Part shown: positions 12,529 through 24,480 of the stretch, piece after piece
Layout: every line of letters begins with the position of its first letter
Position numbering within the stretch: the stretch's first letter is position 1
DNA from: Combretum micranthum
Taxonomy: Eukaryota > Streptophyta > Magnoliopsida > Myrtales > Combretaceae
DNA length: 64,000 bases
Reading direction: 5' to 3'
Assembly (NCBI GenBank): GCA_024138025.1
Contig: JAMXBD010001404.1
Coordinates: 62,001-126,000 of the forward strand
The notes under the pieces: model-generated
What the model was told of the DNA's origin: nothing
What the model saw: only the letters and a program-made list of their open reading frames with translations
The model's database searches: none
Made by a program: the position numbers and the translations under genes

Positions 12529-12719
12529 AGTGGGGGTAACTGGAAAAAAAAAAGGAAAAAAAAAATATCTTAACATGGAAATTAAAAATAAATTTTTAAT
12601 GTACATTCCCTTCATGGGTGCAATATTTAAAAGTTTAGGTATTTTTGTATGGTTAAAATTTTGTTTAGGTATAAAACTGTTATATAAAAAAGTTCAGGTA
12701 TTGTCGAAAAAATTAACCC
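12370..12719 (-). repeat. Right terminal inverted repeat of the MULE
   Basis: Inverted partner of 10525-10860. The pairing is interrupted by a poly-G expansion at 12474-12527 that has no counterpart in the left arm. Confidence 0.75.
12474..12527. repeat. Poly-G tract
   Basis: About 50 bases of almost pure G, interrupted by single C and T bases near each end, follow a GA repeat. It sits in the right MULE arm and is absent from the left arm, so it probably expanded after insertion. Homopolymers this long are also frequent sites of assembly error. Confidence 0.9.
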
Positions 12720-12839
12720 AATAAAATACATGTTTTAAAACTTTTATCTCAAAAGTATGTGCATGTTTGCATTCAATCTTCACATTATTTATAATTATGA
12801 AATTAAAATAGATAAAATACAATTGTTGATATGCTTTGC

Positions 12840-13443
12840 TCCATCATGACTCGATAGGCCTAAATTAACAAAATGGACTAGTAACAAGGTTCTTGAAACC
12901 CATTTAGCCCCTAGAACAATCTCAGTCCATGTGCATTAATCATTCACCAGGCTAAAAATCAATATCCTTCTATTGGTACCTAAACCCAGATATGTGCACC
13001 AACCCCCTCGACCCTCATGCCCCTGCGAGCTCCTTCTCTAACAAGAACATCCCTTTGGTTCCTCATGTCTCCTTAGAGATATCTTAAACCTCTCCGGTCA
13101 TATCTCCAGAAGTACTCTAGACCTCCCTCACTTGCCATATCTCTTCGAGGTGCTCTCTTTATACTTGAACACTATCCTCAGATGATCACTATCACCACCT
13201 AAGGTCCAGGTCAGCTACCAACAAAGGGGTCCCCACTTTCCTCATTTCTCTCTCATTATGAATGTGGCATATGGACTAAGAATATTTTATAAGCTCTGAT
13301 CCATGTTATCTAACACCATCCTTTAAGCCTGAGATTTGGTTTGTAAGACTCTCACATCCTGAACACCATTGTGGACGTGAACGCCTCCTAAACTGCTGTC
13401 TCCTGACATCTTCGTAGGAACTCACCTTTCTTTGATAACACCC
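12840..13443. repeat. GC-richer repeat-like segment of unknown type
   Basis: This stretch is clearly less AT-rich than its surroundings (for example CCCCCTCGACCCTC near 13004) and has no open frame. On the minus strand it contains a TATA-like GCTTATAAAATATTC near 13295, shortly after a TGTTAGATAACATGG start, which would suit an LTR. It abuts the gag-only LTR element. Identity is not established. Confidence 0.35.
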
Positions 13444-13925
13444 TGATGTAACGTAAGAAGTTTGAAGAAAAAAAGATCTACTTCACCAAGTTAGATCTTT
13501 AAAATAGCAACAAAGTTAAATTCATAACCTTAAGGATAACACAGAGGACACTCCTCTAAAAGGGTTTTTAATTCAATAATATCAAAATGCATATATCAGG
13601 TGTTCTTTACAAAAGCCCTAAAAGGCTATTTATACTATTACCTAAAAATCCAAAAAATGTCCTAAAAAGGTAAATAATAAATACAATATCCTAAACGACA
13701 AATAATAAATACAATATTAACTAATAATAAATACAATATATATAATCTCAAGAAAAAAGAAAAAAAATCAACAATTTTGAACTAAAATGATGTGTAATGC
13801 ACACTAGCATAAAGTTGCCAACTTTTGCTCCAACACGGGCAGCCATGGAGCATTCAATGCTGACAGCCTTGCTATTGATGCCAGCAGCCTTGGGCCAGCT
13901 TTGGCTAGGGTTTGCATCTGTTGCA
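13444..13925 (-). repeat. Downstream (3') LTR of the gag-only element
   Basis: It aligns along its whole length with 15182-15667, sharing for example ACAGAGGACACTCCTCT, ATACAATATATATAATCTCA and GGGCCAGCTTTGGCTAGGG. It begins TGATGTAACG and ends TGTTGCA on the plus strand. Confidence 0.85.
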
Positions 13926-14037
13926 TTATTCTCCCCCTCTTACAAAGAACTCGACCTCGACCTCGACCTGTCCGCGTCATCTTCCTTTCCTTAGATCATC
14001 TTGATTTATCTCATTTATCTCATCGTTTGATTGTGAT

Positions 14038-15179
14038 TCACACCCCATCATTCAACCAAAAAAGATTAAAACTCATCATTGAGTTTTCTTTTGAATCTAT
14101 TCGTGCACAATCTAGATGGGATGGAGTAATAACTGCGCAATGGTTTTCCATGTTGGTATGAAGCAATGGACAAATACTTACTAATTCTAGCATTTCCTTT
14201 AGGTCGGGATGTAAGTTTTTGAGCAAATTGCTGAGTCCCATATCTTTCATGTCATTCACTGGTGCAATGAATCTGCTTGGAGTTTCTTCAGCCTCCACCT
14301 TTTCGGTAACTATCAACACCTATTCGTCAATCAACAGAAGCTTCTCCACAATGACTTTCTAACCAACACAATCTTTGTAGGTGTCAGCTTATTTCCCACT
14401 GTTCTTTCCATCACCAATCTAAGCACTCTGATCTTTGATGGTCGAGTTCTCCTCTTGTTCTACTAATTCCTCCTTAGGCACTTCTAGAATTAAGTTCACT
14501 GGTTCAAGCTTCTGTAGAATTTTTTGAGGAAGGATTTGCTTGTAGTCCAGGGGAAAGAACTTCTGCTCCATTAGCTATTTCATCATAAACCAAGTCTTCC
14601 TAGGCTCCTTGCCCTCAAGGCTTCTCACTGCCAGAAGTTTTTCCCACTAATACCATGTATCATCCCGCAAACGACTCTTCACAACTCTATTATCATAGCC
14701 TCAGAAACCCTCATATGGTCAAAGAACCTCTCAACTTCCTCAATCCACACCCAAAACTCATCAAGATTTCCAGTACCATCAAACTCAAAAACAACATAAT
14801 TAAATTGAGAAAAGATTCCATCTTTATACTTGTGATTACTCCTGCCGTATAGTATGCTGCTACCATAATCTCTTCTCCAGGCTAGATTTTTAAAAAACTC
14901 ATTTTCATCATCGGTATCATAAGTAATAGAACTGATCATTGGATCGCATTCTGATCGTCTTTAATAATCCTATCTACTATTATTGATATTGGATTGATAG
15001 GTCAGGGCTTCATGGAGATGTTCCTTTTGTCGAATTTTCTGACCCATGGTCTCCTCTACCACTCTTCGTATTGGTCGTTCGTAATGCAGGATTTCTATAT
15101 CCCAAACATCGTTAGGAATACGACCACATCCTATTCTGCAGTCTATCGATATCTTTGCGGGATTTAACCTCTGACGCAC
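14038..15179 (-). pseudogene. Gag remnant of the gag-only LTR element
   Basis: Minus-strand frames at 15179-14970, 14939-14679 and 14319-14038 together resemble a Ty3/gypsy gag. The middle piece contains VVFEFDGTGNLDEFWVWIEE followed by VERFF, which matches the F-x-G-x-x-D-x-x-E-[WF] core of retrotransposon gag proteins. Stops and frameshifts separate the pieces. No zinc knuckle was found. Confidence 0.65.
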
Positions 15180-15181
15180 TT

Positions 15182-15667
15182 TGACGCAACATGGGAAGCG
15201 TGAAGAAAAACAAGATCTACTTCATCGAGTTAGATCTTCAAAATAGTAATAAGGTTAAATCCATAACCTTAAGGATAACACAGAGGACACTCCTCTGAAA
15301 GAGTTTTTAATTCAATAATATCAAAAGTCATACACCAGATGCTCTTTACAAAAGCCCTAAAAGACTATTTATACAATTACCTAAAAATCCTAAAAAGACA
15401 AAATTCTAAAAAGTTAAATAATAAATACAATATCCTAAGAGGTAAACAATAGATACAATATTGACTAATACTAAATACAATATATATAATCTCAAGAAAA
15501 ATGAAGAAATCAACAATTTTGAACTAAAACGGTGTGTAATACACGCTGACACAAAGCTGCCAGCTTTGGCTTCAACACCGGTAGCTATGGAGCATTCAAC
15601 GCCGACAGCCTTGCTGTCAATGTTGGCAGCCTTGGGCCAGCTTTGGCTAGGGTTTGCATCTGCTGCA
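15182..15667 (-). repeat. Upstream (5') LTR of the gag-only element
   Basis: Partner of 13444-13925. It begins TGACGCAACA and ends CTGCTGCA on the plus strand. A minus-strand open frame across part of it (15406-15678) is not coding. Confidence 0.85.
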
Positions 15668-17886
15668 TTAGCTCCCATTCCGATATGATTACTAGCTATA
15701 AGTAAAAGCCTAGGCTACAAAGCATTGTGATATGTGATATCACTCACACTTTTTATTTACACACTTGCTTACTCTCTTTTGACCTACTATTCACTTGAGC
15801 ATCTTTTTGGTTATAGGCCTTTGGACTTGTATCAGTAATTTTCTACCTGCAAAAACAATAGTTTTTAAAATTATAGTCTTAAAATAAATACAAATAGATA
15901 TAAACAAAACTACAAGAAAATTATTACAATGATTTGAATAGAATAATATAAACATAAGTGTTGGATTTTTTCAAAATTAAAATATGTCGTGATATTTATG
16001 ATTTTGATTTTTAATATATGTACGAAGCACCCATGGAGTTTATTTACGGATCCAAATCGGATCGGATCTTTCACATTAGATATTGGAGGACAGTTTACTT
16101 AATACCCCTAGTAGATATTTTGTGTCAGAGAGAGAGAGTGAAAAGGCTAATTTGCATTAAATATTGTTGGCAGGTCCATGTAGCAAATGGAACCCGGTAT
16201 TACCAGTCTTTCGCCCATAATTCTTGAAAAGGAAGTTTACCCATCTCATCATGATTGATGACTGTTAAAAAGGACCCCCCAAAGTTATGCAAATGAATGG
16301 AAAGGTAAACAAAGTAAAAACCTGTCCTGACAATTTTCGTGACATAATTATCACCCTTCACTACCGTCAGGCCCCCATAAGTTTGCTAATGGAAAAACCG
16401 TCAAATATATATATTAAAATTCAATTTTTAACCATAATTCTGAAGTGATCAAGCCCAGTTGAAAATTTTTCTGATATTCTTTTTATCTTAATTAATTCTT
16501 TTTATTCCATTTAATGAGGTGAAAAAAAATTATTCAGCACTATACAATATTAAGAAAAATTATAAAAATTTAATAATAAACTGTCTCTTCCACATTAATA
16601 AAAAGACTATTACAAATATAGTAAAAAAATAATCATAAAAAGTTTGATGGAGTATTAAGTTAGAAAGCTTCAACGATCTTGTAGACATGACCATCACGCT
16701 ATTAATTTGATCATCAAAATAAATATAATAAATTAATATTAATTATTTTAGTGATTCGATCACGGTTAGATAGTGAATTTTGGTACAAAATTCATATACC
16801 AAGTTTAACATTTGTTATTTCCTCTTTTATCTTATTTCAATAAAAATTTCAGAAAATTTATGATTGTCATATATATATATTTAAATTAAACAGTTAATAT
16901 GCATAATCAGTAGAGCAAATGAATCAAGTCAATTAATAAACTACTCAAGCTTGATTTGATGCTTACTCGAGTTCAATTCTATAATGATTGAGTTGAGCTT
17001 GAACTTAAGCTATTTAAGTAATTTATCAAGCCGAGTTACTCTTCATATATTTTGTTTGATTAGCTCGCGAGCCTAATCGAGCTCCACCTCAAAAATAAAT
17101 ATTAATCGAATTCAAATCGATTCTTAACATTAATATTGTGTACATTAGAATTAGAAATCTTTTCTTTATAAATAAAATTTAAATGAATTTAATTAAATTT
17201 AGCTTGAACTTATATAATGTTGGTTGAACTTATATCGCGATTCAATTGGTCAATAGCCTGTGCATAATAAAACCTACAAAATATCTTGAATACTTTATTC
17301 ACAATAGGTGTAAAGAGAAAACGACAAAATAGACTGCGGGCTTTTGAGGTTGCAATCAACATCACACTTGGTTGGGAAGAAGTAAAAGCTGATGGGGTAG
17401 AAAGTGAAATATTATTTGTTTTATATTTAAATTGGGAATTTGTTGCTTCCATTGCCTGGTCAGGAGATGTAACGTCTTGGTTTAGAATTATATAAAATAC
17501 TTTTAATTATTGTATAAAAAATAACATGATTACTTTCCACATTTTGTAAAATATTTTAAGTGGGTAAATAAAAATAAATATTAACTTAAACACAAACATA
17601 TTATAAAAACTCTAGAATTAAATATAATTTGATTAGAAAAAGGATATATATTAAATTTTGCCTCCTAATGTGTGAGTTATTTATTATGGTCTAATCATGT
17701 AAGAAGAGTATGCTAAGGATATACAAATATTATTATTTGATATACTAGTATACCTCCAAAGAAATCCCATTTTCTTTCATAATATATTAGATAATTAGTT
17801 AAGAATGATTAACTTTTTATTGGGAAAATGCTAATTGATATGGAAATTTATTAAAAATATTGCTGATGGGCAATATTGAGAGTAGG
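15668..17886. other. AT-rich intergenic region
   Basis: No gene is seen. A stretch at about 16899-17180 (ACTCAAGCTTGATTTGATG, then GAGTTGAGCTTGAACTT, then TAGCTCGCGAGCC) resembles the CTCGA-rich hAT-type repeat at 56490-57003, but no target-site duplication could be placed. Short open frames at 16018-16227 and 17286-17495 are not recognised. Confidence 0.55.
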
Positions 17887-17894
17887 TTTCAAAC

Positions 17895-19060
17895 TACAAT
17901 GGGCAAAAAACCGATTAAACCGAATTAAAACTAAAAAACCAATCCAAAAAATATAGTTAACGAGTTCATCAATTTCGATTTAGATTCATAGTTTTAAATT
18001 TTTATTTTCAGTTTTTGGTTTCAATTTCGATTTGTAACCATGAAAAAGCGACGGTTAATGGTTAACCGATATGTATAGATATATAATATTACATATAATT
18101 AATTTTTTAAAAAATATAAAAGCCTAAAGAGTTAAAACTTAAAACCCTAATGCAAGTTTCTGTTGCATTCTTCTTCCTCTGGGTAAACACTTTACACTTT
18201 CCAGTTTTCCACCTTCGTCTTCAATGACCATCTCCATCGGTTGTCATCTTATTGTCATTGTTGGCCATCATCCTCATCGTTGCCTGGTCGTCTTTGTCAT
18301 TGTTTGATCGACATCGTCTTTGCTAGTCATCTTCTTCATTGTTTGTCGTCATAGTTGTTTTTACTAGTTGTTGTTTTAATTTGGAATTTCATCTCACTAT
18401 AACATATTTATGTAATGCGGTTCTTCATTGTTAATATGCTCGTTCAACTTGAATTACTTGTATTTACTCCAGTCATTAGTTTAGTTTTCATCTTGTTAAA
18501 ATCATGAAGATATCACTAAAAGTAAAACCAAGTATTGTATCAATAACCTAAATATTGAAGTGTTACTAATAGGCTTGGAATAGGACTTACACACAAGCTC
18601 TAGTTTTCATTACTTGGTTCAATGGATTGAGGTGTTATGAAATTTACTCTTAGTTGTGTGAGAGATTATGTCTACAAAATTTATGGATAGTCTATCTTAG
18701 GTTGCTATATAGGTTGCTATTCGTATTGTTTAAATGATTACTTTACGTTTGGGTCATGTTTGAGATTTGAACATTTATATTTTAATTGTTATGTTATTAT
18801 TGTATTTTACAAGCAATTTGCATAGTTTTGATCGATATGGACCAATTAGAAATATGATTAACAAAAATTTTTGGTTAATCATTATACTAAATGGCTAAAA
18901 ACCAAAAATAAAAAATATCAACAAAAAAATGGTTAATCGTTAAGATGATTAGCCATTAATAATTGAAAAGTTTAAGTTTGATATTTTAAAAAACCGATTA
19001 CAATAATTAGATTCAAAAAATGAGATCATGGACTAGTTAACTAGTCCATACCCACTCTTA
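17895..19060. mobile_element. Non-autonomous hAT-type element, 1.17 kb
   Basis: The termini read TACAATGGGCAAAAAACCG at the left and, inverted, TAAGAGTGGGTATGGAC at the right. A perfect 8-bp direct repeat TTTCAAAC flanks them at 17887-17894 and 19061-19068. An 8-bp duplication with TA(N)nTGGG ends is characteristic of plant hAT elements. Sub-terminal regions repeat GGTTAA and AACCGATTA motifs in both orientations. No transposase frame is present. Confidence 0.78.
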
Positions 19061-19068
19061 TTTCAAAC

Positions 19069-22000
19069 CCAATTCATCTTATATAAGATTTAAGAAAAAC
19101 TCTAAGAAGATGAAATAACTCTCCTGCTTCTTATTGATCCAACTCAACAGGTAGGTCTTGTAGCTTGATAGACCTAATCGGCCTGTCATTTTTAATACTC
19201 CTTTAAAGATCTCATAACGTGTCTTAGTTAAAAATTATGTTCTCCTAAATTTTCAAGGATAGATGTCTCATCAAAGATAATCGTACACCATTTTAAAGAC
19301 AATTGCCTATATAATCATTCCTTCACTCCTTTATAAAGACCCTCAAAAAGAATTTGGTACGATTTACTTGAGCTCTCCTTAAATTCACCTACTATTATAT
19401 ACTTTCAAAAGCCCATTATAATTTATGCACCGGAATGACTATGTTTCGATAATTCTCCTTCCCACCAAATTTTTCATTTACTTGCAGGTTTACAAGCACC
19501 GTTCAAGACAATCTCAGACTACGTCTCTAAAAATTCTCTACCGACCAAAATCTAAATTGAATAAATATGAGTAAAAAGTTTTTTCTTTTATTTGTAATTA
19601 CCCTATCATAAATGTATAATCTATGCCTTTTTTCAAGAGATATAAAGTCATATCGAAAAGTATATTAAAAAGGTACAAAATGTTTATTTATAAGCATACG
19701 ACCTATTTTATGTAATATAAAACCCTCCACAATAACAATATCTTATACAAATTTAATTAAAGCGAGAACAAATATAAATACGCAAGTGATAACTGCAGTA
19801 GTAAAAAACTTTTTATATGATTTGATTTACAAGAGGATAACACGTTAATCCTATTAGATTAAATTGATTTATTAATCAATTTTTTCATATTAGCTTTATC
19901 AATTCTATTGAATCTTGATGGTAGAAAGGATCTAATCAAATTTGCGAAGTTGATTTTGGAAAAGCTAAATTATTCTAGAAAGCATCCGTTTTTAAGGATA
20001 AGTTGAATTTAAAGTATCGGTATTTTGGATAATTAAATCAGATATCTATGTTGTGCAAAATGTTTTAAATAGAGAATGCATATTTTAAATAGTTAACTAA
20101 GGGCTCAACATTTTAAATTGTTAAAGGAAAAAAAAAACATATTAATATTTTAAAGGGTAACTTACACTTCAAACTTATAAAGGTTGGAGTTAAATGTTTA
20201 AAAATGGTTTAATTTACGTTATTATTGATATATGTCAATAGCAGAAAAATATAATTAAAAGTTAGAAAATCTCCTATGTTATGGCACTGACAATAATAGT
20301 ATTAATTAATTATTTTTTAAACATTGTAACTTCAAATAAACTACTTGAAAAGTTGTGACCTGAAATGAATTTACCCACAAACGTTACTATCTTCATATAT
20401 AATTTACCTTATTTTAAAATAATGATCAATATTTTTAAATTGTTAAATATTGATTACTATTTTTTTTAACCATTCAATACGTTCACGTTTTATTTAAACT
20501 TATCTTATAAATCGATGCTTTATGATGTAGTGCGCTCATTTTGAAAGTCTATCACATGGTTTTAAAAGAATGTTTGCTAACTTATTATTTGTTTAACTCA
20601 TTGAACTAGCCTATTGGGATTTTCCTATTTCAAACCATGCCTATAAAGTCTTAATGTAAGATTTGTTTATTACAAAATATAGATGATTTCATTTAATACA
20701 ATTGAGTATGATTTAACATCCACCCATGAATTCAACTCTTTCCACTTTCTATCCAACAGATTATTTTCGTTGGTTTTGCCTAAGGATTTGTCTATTAGAA
20801 AATCATATTTTTGTTTTGGGGGGGAATCTGGCCATCATGTCCTATCTCTATTTAAATAGTAAGTATTTCCACTTTAAATTTTTTGAATAAATTCATATAA
20901 ATTCACTAAAATTTTTGAATAAAATTACATGTAATAACATCTTGTTGACAATGGATACATATTTTAGGTGATATTGCTTCATGTTTTGCTGGCTCATGTT
21001 TCAATTCATGTTCTCTTACATTATGAGTAGGTGAAAACTGGACTTTTAATTCTTAAGACTTACGGACTTTATTGTTTGAGTTATCAATTTTTTTTTTTTT
21101 TAATTTCATACCAGTTTTCAACGTTTTAAAAACAAATCACTATTACTTGACTACTTGAAAAACATAGAGAGACTCGACAAATATGCGACTAATTGAATAC
21201 ATAATTTTAGTTTTGGTTAAGAGAAAAAAAAAAAGATTTTTTTAATAAAAATTACAAAAGATACCACTAGCTTAAAAATAATCTTAAAAATAATGAAGAC
21301 AAACTCATCTCTTGAAACTAGTTTAGATTATAATTAAACTCATTTTTTAAGAGACTAGTTCAATATTACATCGAAACCGTCTTTTGAAAAGTTCAATACA
21401 ATTACATTGAATTTTAGTTTAATAAGAAACTTTTATTTTCTCTTTCTAACTTTTATGAATGAACCTTTATGGTCCAAGCTGAAATAAGAAACAAAAATCT
21501 AAGGAGATTGGAAATTACAAACTCCAAAAACATAAAATAACTTGTTACAAACTTTAAACAATGCTTTTTAAGATCAAAATGACTACAATTAGGCCAACCC
21601 TGATTACATTATAGTAAAGCTCAAAAATTAGTCATTAGAATAGTGCAATAGATTTTGGGTTTGTTTGGATGATATGTTTTTCATCTGCATATATATTTAT
21701 ATCAAAATAATATGTGTAAATATGTCCGATTTGCATTTATATTTTATCTATATTTGATTTATTTGATTTTCTTATAAGAACTGCTAATTTTTTTTATCTG
21801 TATCTATTTTTTGATAAATAATTTGTTAAAAAGATGTTTAAAAAAAATGTATACCTACCAGAAAAGCTAGCCAAACAATTCGTAATTTATCTCAAATCAA
21901 AAGTTATGTCCGTTTAAGCCGCTATAAGAAAACTATTTATTTTTTTTTTTTCCCATGTCTCATTTTATGTACATTTTCATAAACTTTTATTATTTTATTT

Positions 22001-22417
22001 TCGATATGAAAATAATTATGGGATACCCTTAAGACACTTACAATAACATAAGATATCAGTGTCTATTATGCTATTGTTTTCTCTAAAAAGTATGAAATCA
22101 ATTTATAACACCAGCAATCTAAACGGAAACTATTTACTTTTTCAAACGCTTTGGGGGCATTGTTAATTGTTTTCTTTACATAAAGTGATTCTTTTTGAAA
22201 TACTTTATAAACTCGGCCCTTAATATTAGATTCCCTTTTTCATTCAAGTGTTCATTTTATTATTATTATTATTATTATTATTTATTTGAGTTTTTAGTAT
22301 AATTAATACTTTCTATTTATGTAAACTCATTAAAGTTTTGAATAAAGTTTTATACACATGACCATCTTAATTAGCTAATGGTAACAAAATGTATGTTAAT
22401 TATATACGATGAAATTA
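19069..22417. other. AT-rich intergenic region
   Basis: No gene or strong element is seen. The second copy of the repeat found at 3405-3600 lies in reverse at about 21655-21880. An (ATT)n microsatellite lies at about 22258-22281. Confidence 0.55.
21655..21880 (-). repeat. Dispersed AT-rich repeat, copy 2
   Basis: Reverse-complement relative of 3405-3600. The outermost bases (TTTGTTTGGATGATA at the left and, inverted, ATTGTTTGGCTAGC at the right) are partly palindromic, which suggests short terminal inverted repeats of a MITE. Confidence 0.45.
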
Positions 22418-22427
22418 TATAATAAAG

Positions 22428-22672
22428 AGATAATGTCATGAATAATACCTTAGTTTTAGTAAAAATATGTAATTAAGTACCTAAACTTTAAAGTTGATTA
22501 ATTTAATATTTGAAAGAATTTGACAAAGATATCGATAGTATGCATGAAAAGTTCTTTCAAGTACTAAATCGATCAATTTTAACGTTCAAGTACTAAATCG
22601 ATTAATTTGAAAGTGTAGATACCTAATTGAATATTTTACCAAAGTTTAGCCATAATTCGTGACATTGACCAT
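22428..22672. mobile_element. Foldback MITE with 9-10 bp target duplication
   Basis: The two halves are imperfect inverted repeats of about 85 bp. The left AATGTCATGAAT, then AATTAAGTACCTAAACTTT, pairs with the right AATGTCACGAATT, then AATTAGGTATCTACACTTT, after reverse complementing. The direct repeat TATAATAAAG is found at 22418-22427 and 22672-22681. The length of the duplication suits a Mutator-type MITE. It has no coding capacity. Confidence 0.72.
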
Positions 22673-22681
22673 ATAATAAAG

Positions 22682-24480
22682 TACATGAAATGAAATAAAA
22701 AAAAATAGAAATTCTTGTGATTGCCACCTTTTATAGAGTTGATGGTAGCTCAACCCTTCTTAATAGGGTTTTATTAATGGTAACTTTTGAGATGATTAGT
22801 ATACTATTAAATAAATTAGTGGTCATACGATACACTCATAGTGGTGGAAGTAGCCACCTGCGGCTCAAATAAAAAAAATGAAAAATTATATTTTTCAAGG
22901 ATAGTGCTATCTATTAAAAGACCATAGACCATCTATTCTAGATGGAGGATTATCATGGTGGTTACCCTATGATTTGTTTTTAATGAATTCTTTTTTATTA
23001 GACTACTTTACATATATTGTATGATAATAGTGCTAAATTTTGATTGTAATCTTAATAAGGTTGAAAAGAATGTAGCATATGAGCATTCGGTAATTGAGAT
23101 TGACCTGGATTAATGTTATGGATTGACTTTTTAGGGTTTAAGTGGTCGAATCCAACCATTTAAGAGTGTTTAAGGATATTTGATTTTACAAACTATAAAC
23201 ATAATTATTGAACATGCTTAACTATCATTGCCACCTCTCAATTAATTTGTGTATTTAAAAAGCTTTTCTATAAGCTTATTTATCTTATTAGGCCTTTTCA
23301 ATAGGCTTAGAGGTATATTAAGCTGATTAAATAATTCATTCACAAAGTCTGAAAAGGGAGTTACAAATGGATCCATAAAAGAATTGTTCATTAAATCAAA
23401 TTGAATTAAGAATGATCTAAATCAGATTAAATTACAAAATGTGATTCTTTTTTATTTCAAAGAGGTTCCAAATAGTTTATAGATTGATTTGATGGTCAAA
23501 TCGAACCATATCTTCTATTACAAATAGGCAATGTTTTTAATGTCAAATCTTATTGACATATCATCATACCTTATTTACCTTTTCTTTTTATTTTTATTTT
23601 CACTCATCTCATTCCTAACCTCTTTAATATACTTCTTTTCCATCATCTTTTTCTCTAATATATTATATAGACTAAAATGCCTAGATTATCATGCAATATT
23701 AGCATAATGTAATGTTCCTCAATTTCAATATCACTCTATAGTTTAAGCATTGGAAATTTGTTAATGATATCAATTAAAATAAGGTGTTCCTAAAGGGAAT
23801 TTGAATTGAACACAATCATATCAAATTACATTTGAAATGGTTTGGCTTAAAACCCTAAATTATTAAACGTGGTTTATCTTATTAGAGGTTTAGACTGATC
23901 TATTTTGAAGTCAATTTCTTATTAAAGTAAAGTGAACCATGAACATACTAGGTTATCTTTCCTACATCAAAATATCAATCGGGTCATAATTGGCCTATGT
24001 TATTTGTTTACCTTTAGAGTCATTTGGTGGTCGAGAGTAAGTCCTTAAATACATATAAACATTCATCTCCTTATTTGACATATCCTATATATCCATAGAA
24101 ACCTTTAGTTCATTTGATATATGATAAGAAACACAACTCATAGGAAAAAAAATCAAAAGCACTCGAGAAATTCTTTATTATCTATACTCTCTTATTAAAT
24201 GAAAGACTATCGATTTTTCTTTCAGTCATATTAAAGTAACTGATACGCAACGTTAATTGACCATTTACAACAAACTTTAGGTATAAAATCCCAATAGAAA
24301 ATCTTTAACTTAAAAGGAAAAAGATCAAATCTCAACATTATTTTTGTTTGAAAAGAAAATCTTAACCGTTGATAACTAAATTTTACTCCTTCCAAAATCA
24401 TTTTCAGTCTTCCTACAACAAACCTTCTCATAAACTCAAAAGATCAAGACCTATCTATCTGGAACTGACACATGGTACAA
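22682..24480. other. AT-rich intergenic region upstream of COI1
   Basis: No gene or recognisable element is seen. Open frames at 24231-24566 do not resemble known proteins, and the region ends in the pyrimidine tracts of the COI1 leader. Confidence 0.55.

Larger units (their letters stand above)
10525..12719. mobile_element. Mutator-like (MULE) non-autonomous element
   Basis: The termini are long inverted repeats. The left end starts TGGGTTAATTTC and the right end, reverse-complemented, starts TGGGTTAATTTT. The similarity continues inwards for about 330 bp (left to about 10860, right from about 12370), including shared ATACCTAAAC, AGACCCAAAATCT and CATATCATAAACATCAAA blocks. A 9-bp direct repeat AATAAAATA flanks the element at 10516-10524 and 12720-12728; it can also be read as 8 bp with perfectly symmetric termini. 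Long inverted termini with a 9-bp duplication are the hallmark of plant Mutator-like elements. No transposase is visible inside, so it would depend on another element. Confidence 0.82.
13444..15667 (-). mobile_element. Short gag-only LTR retrotransposon, minus strand
   Basis: Two direct repeats of about 480 bp (13444-13925 and 15182-15667) flank an internal region of about 1.26 kb, with TG...CA ends on both copies. On the minus strand a polypurine tract (GAGGGGGAGAAT) precedes the downstream LTR, and a degraded primer-binding-like CGTCAGAGG follows the upstream one. The interior holds only gag-like fragments and no polymerase, so this is a non-autonomous derivative of a Ty3/gypsy element. The LTRs differ by many substitutions and several small gaps, so the insertion is not recent. 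No target-site duplication was recognised. Confidence 0.82.

Noticed and set aside
12385..12615. Poly-glycine / poly-proline open frames
   Set aside because: Direct products of the poly-G tract.
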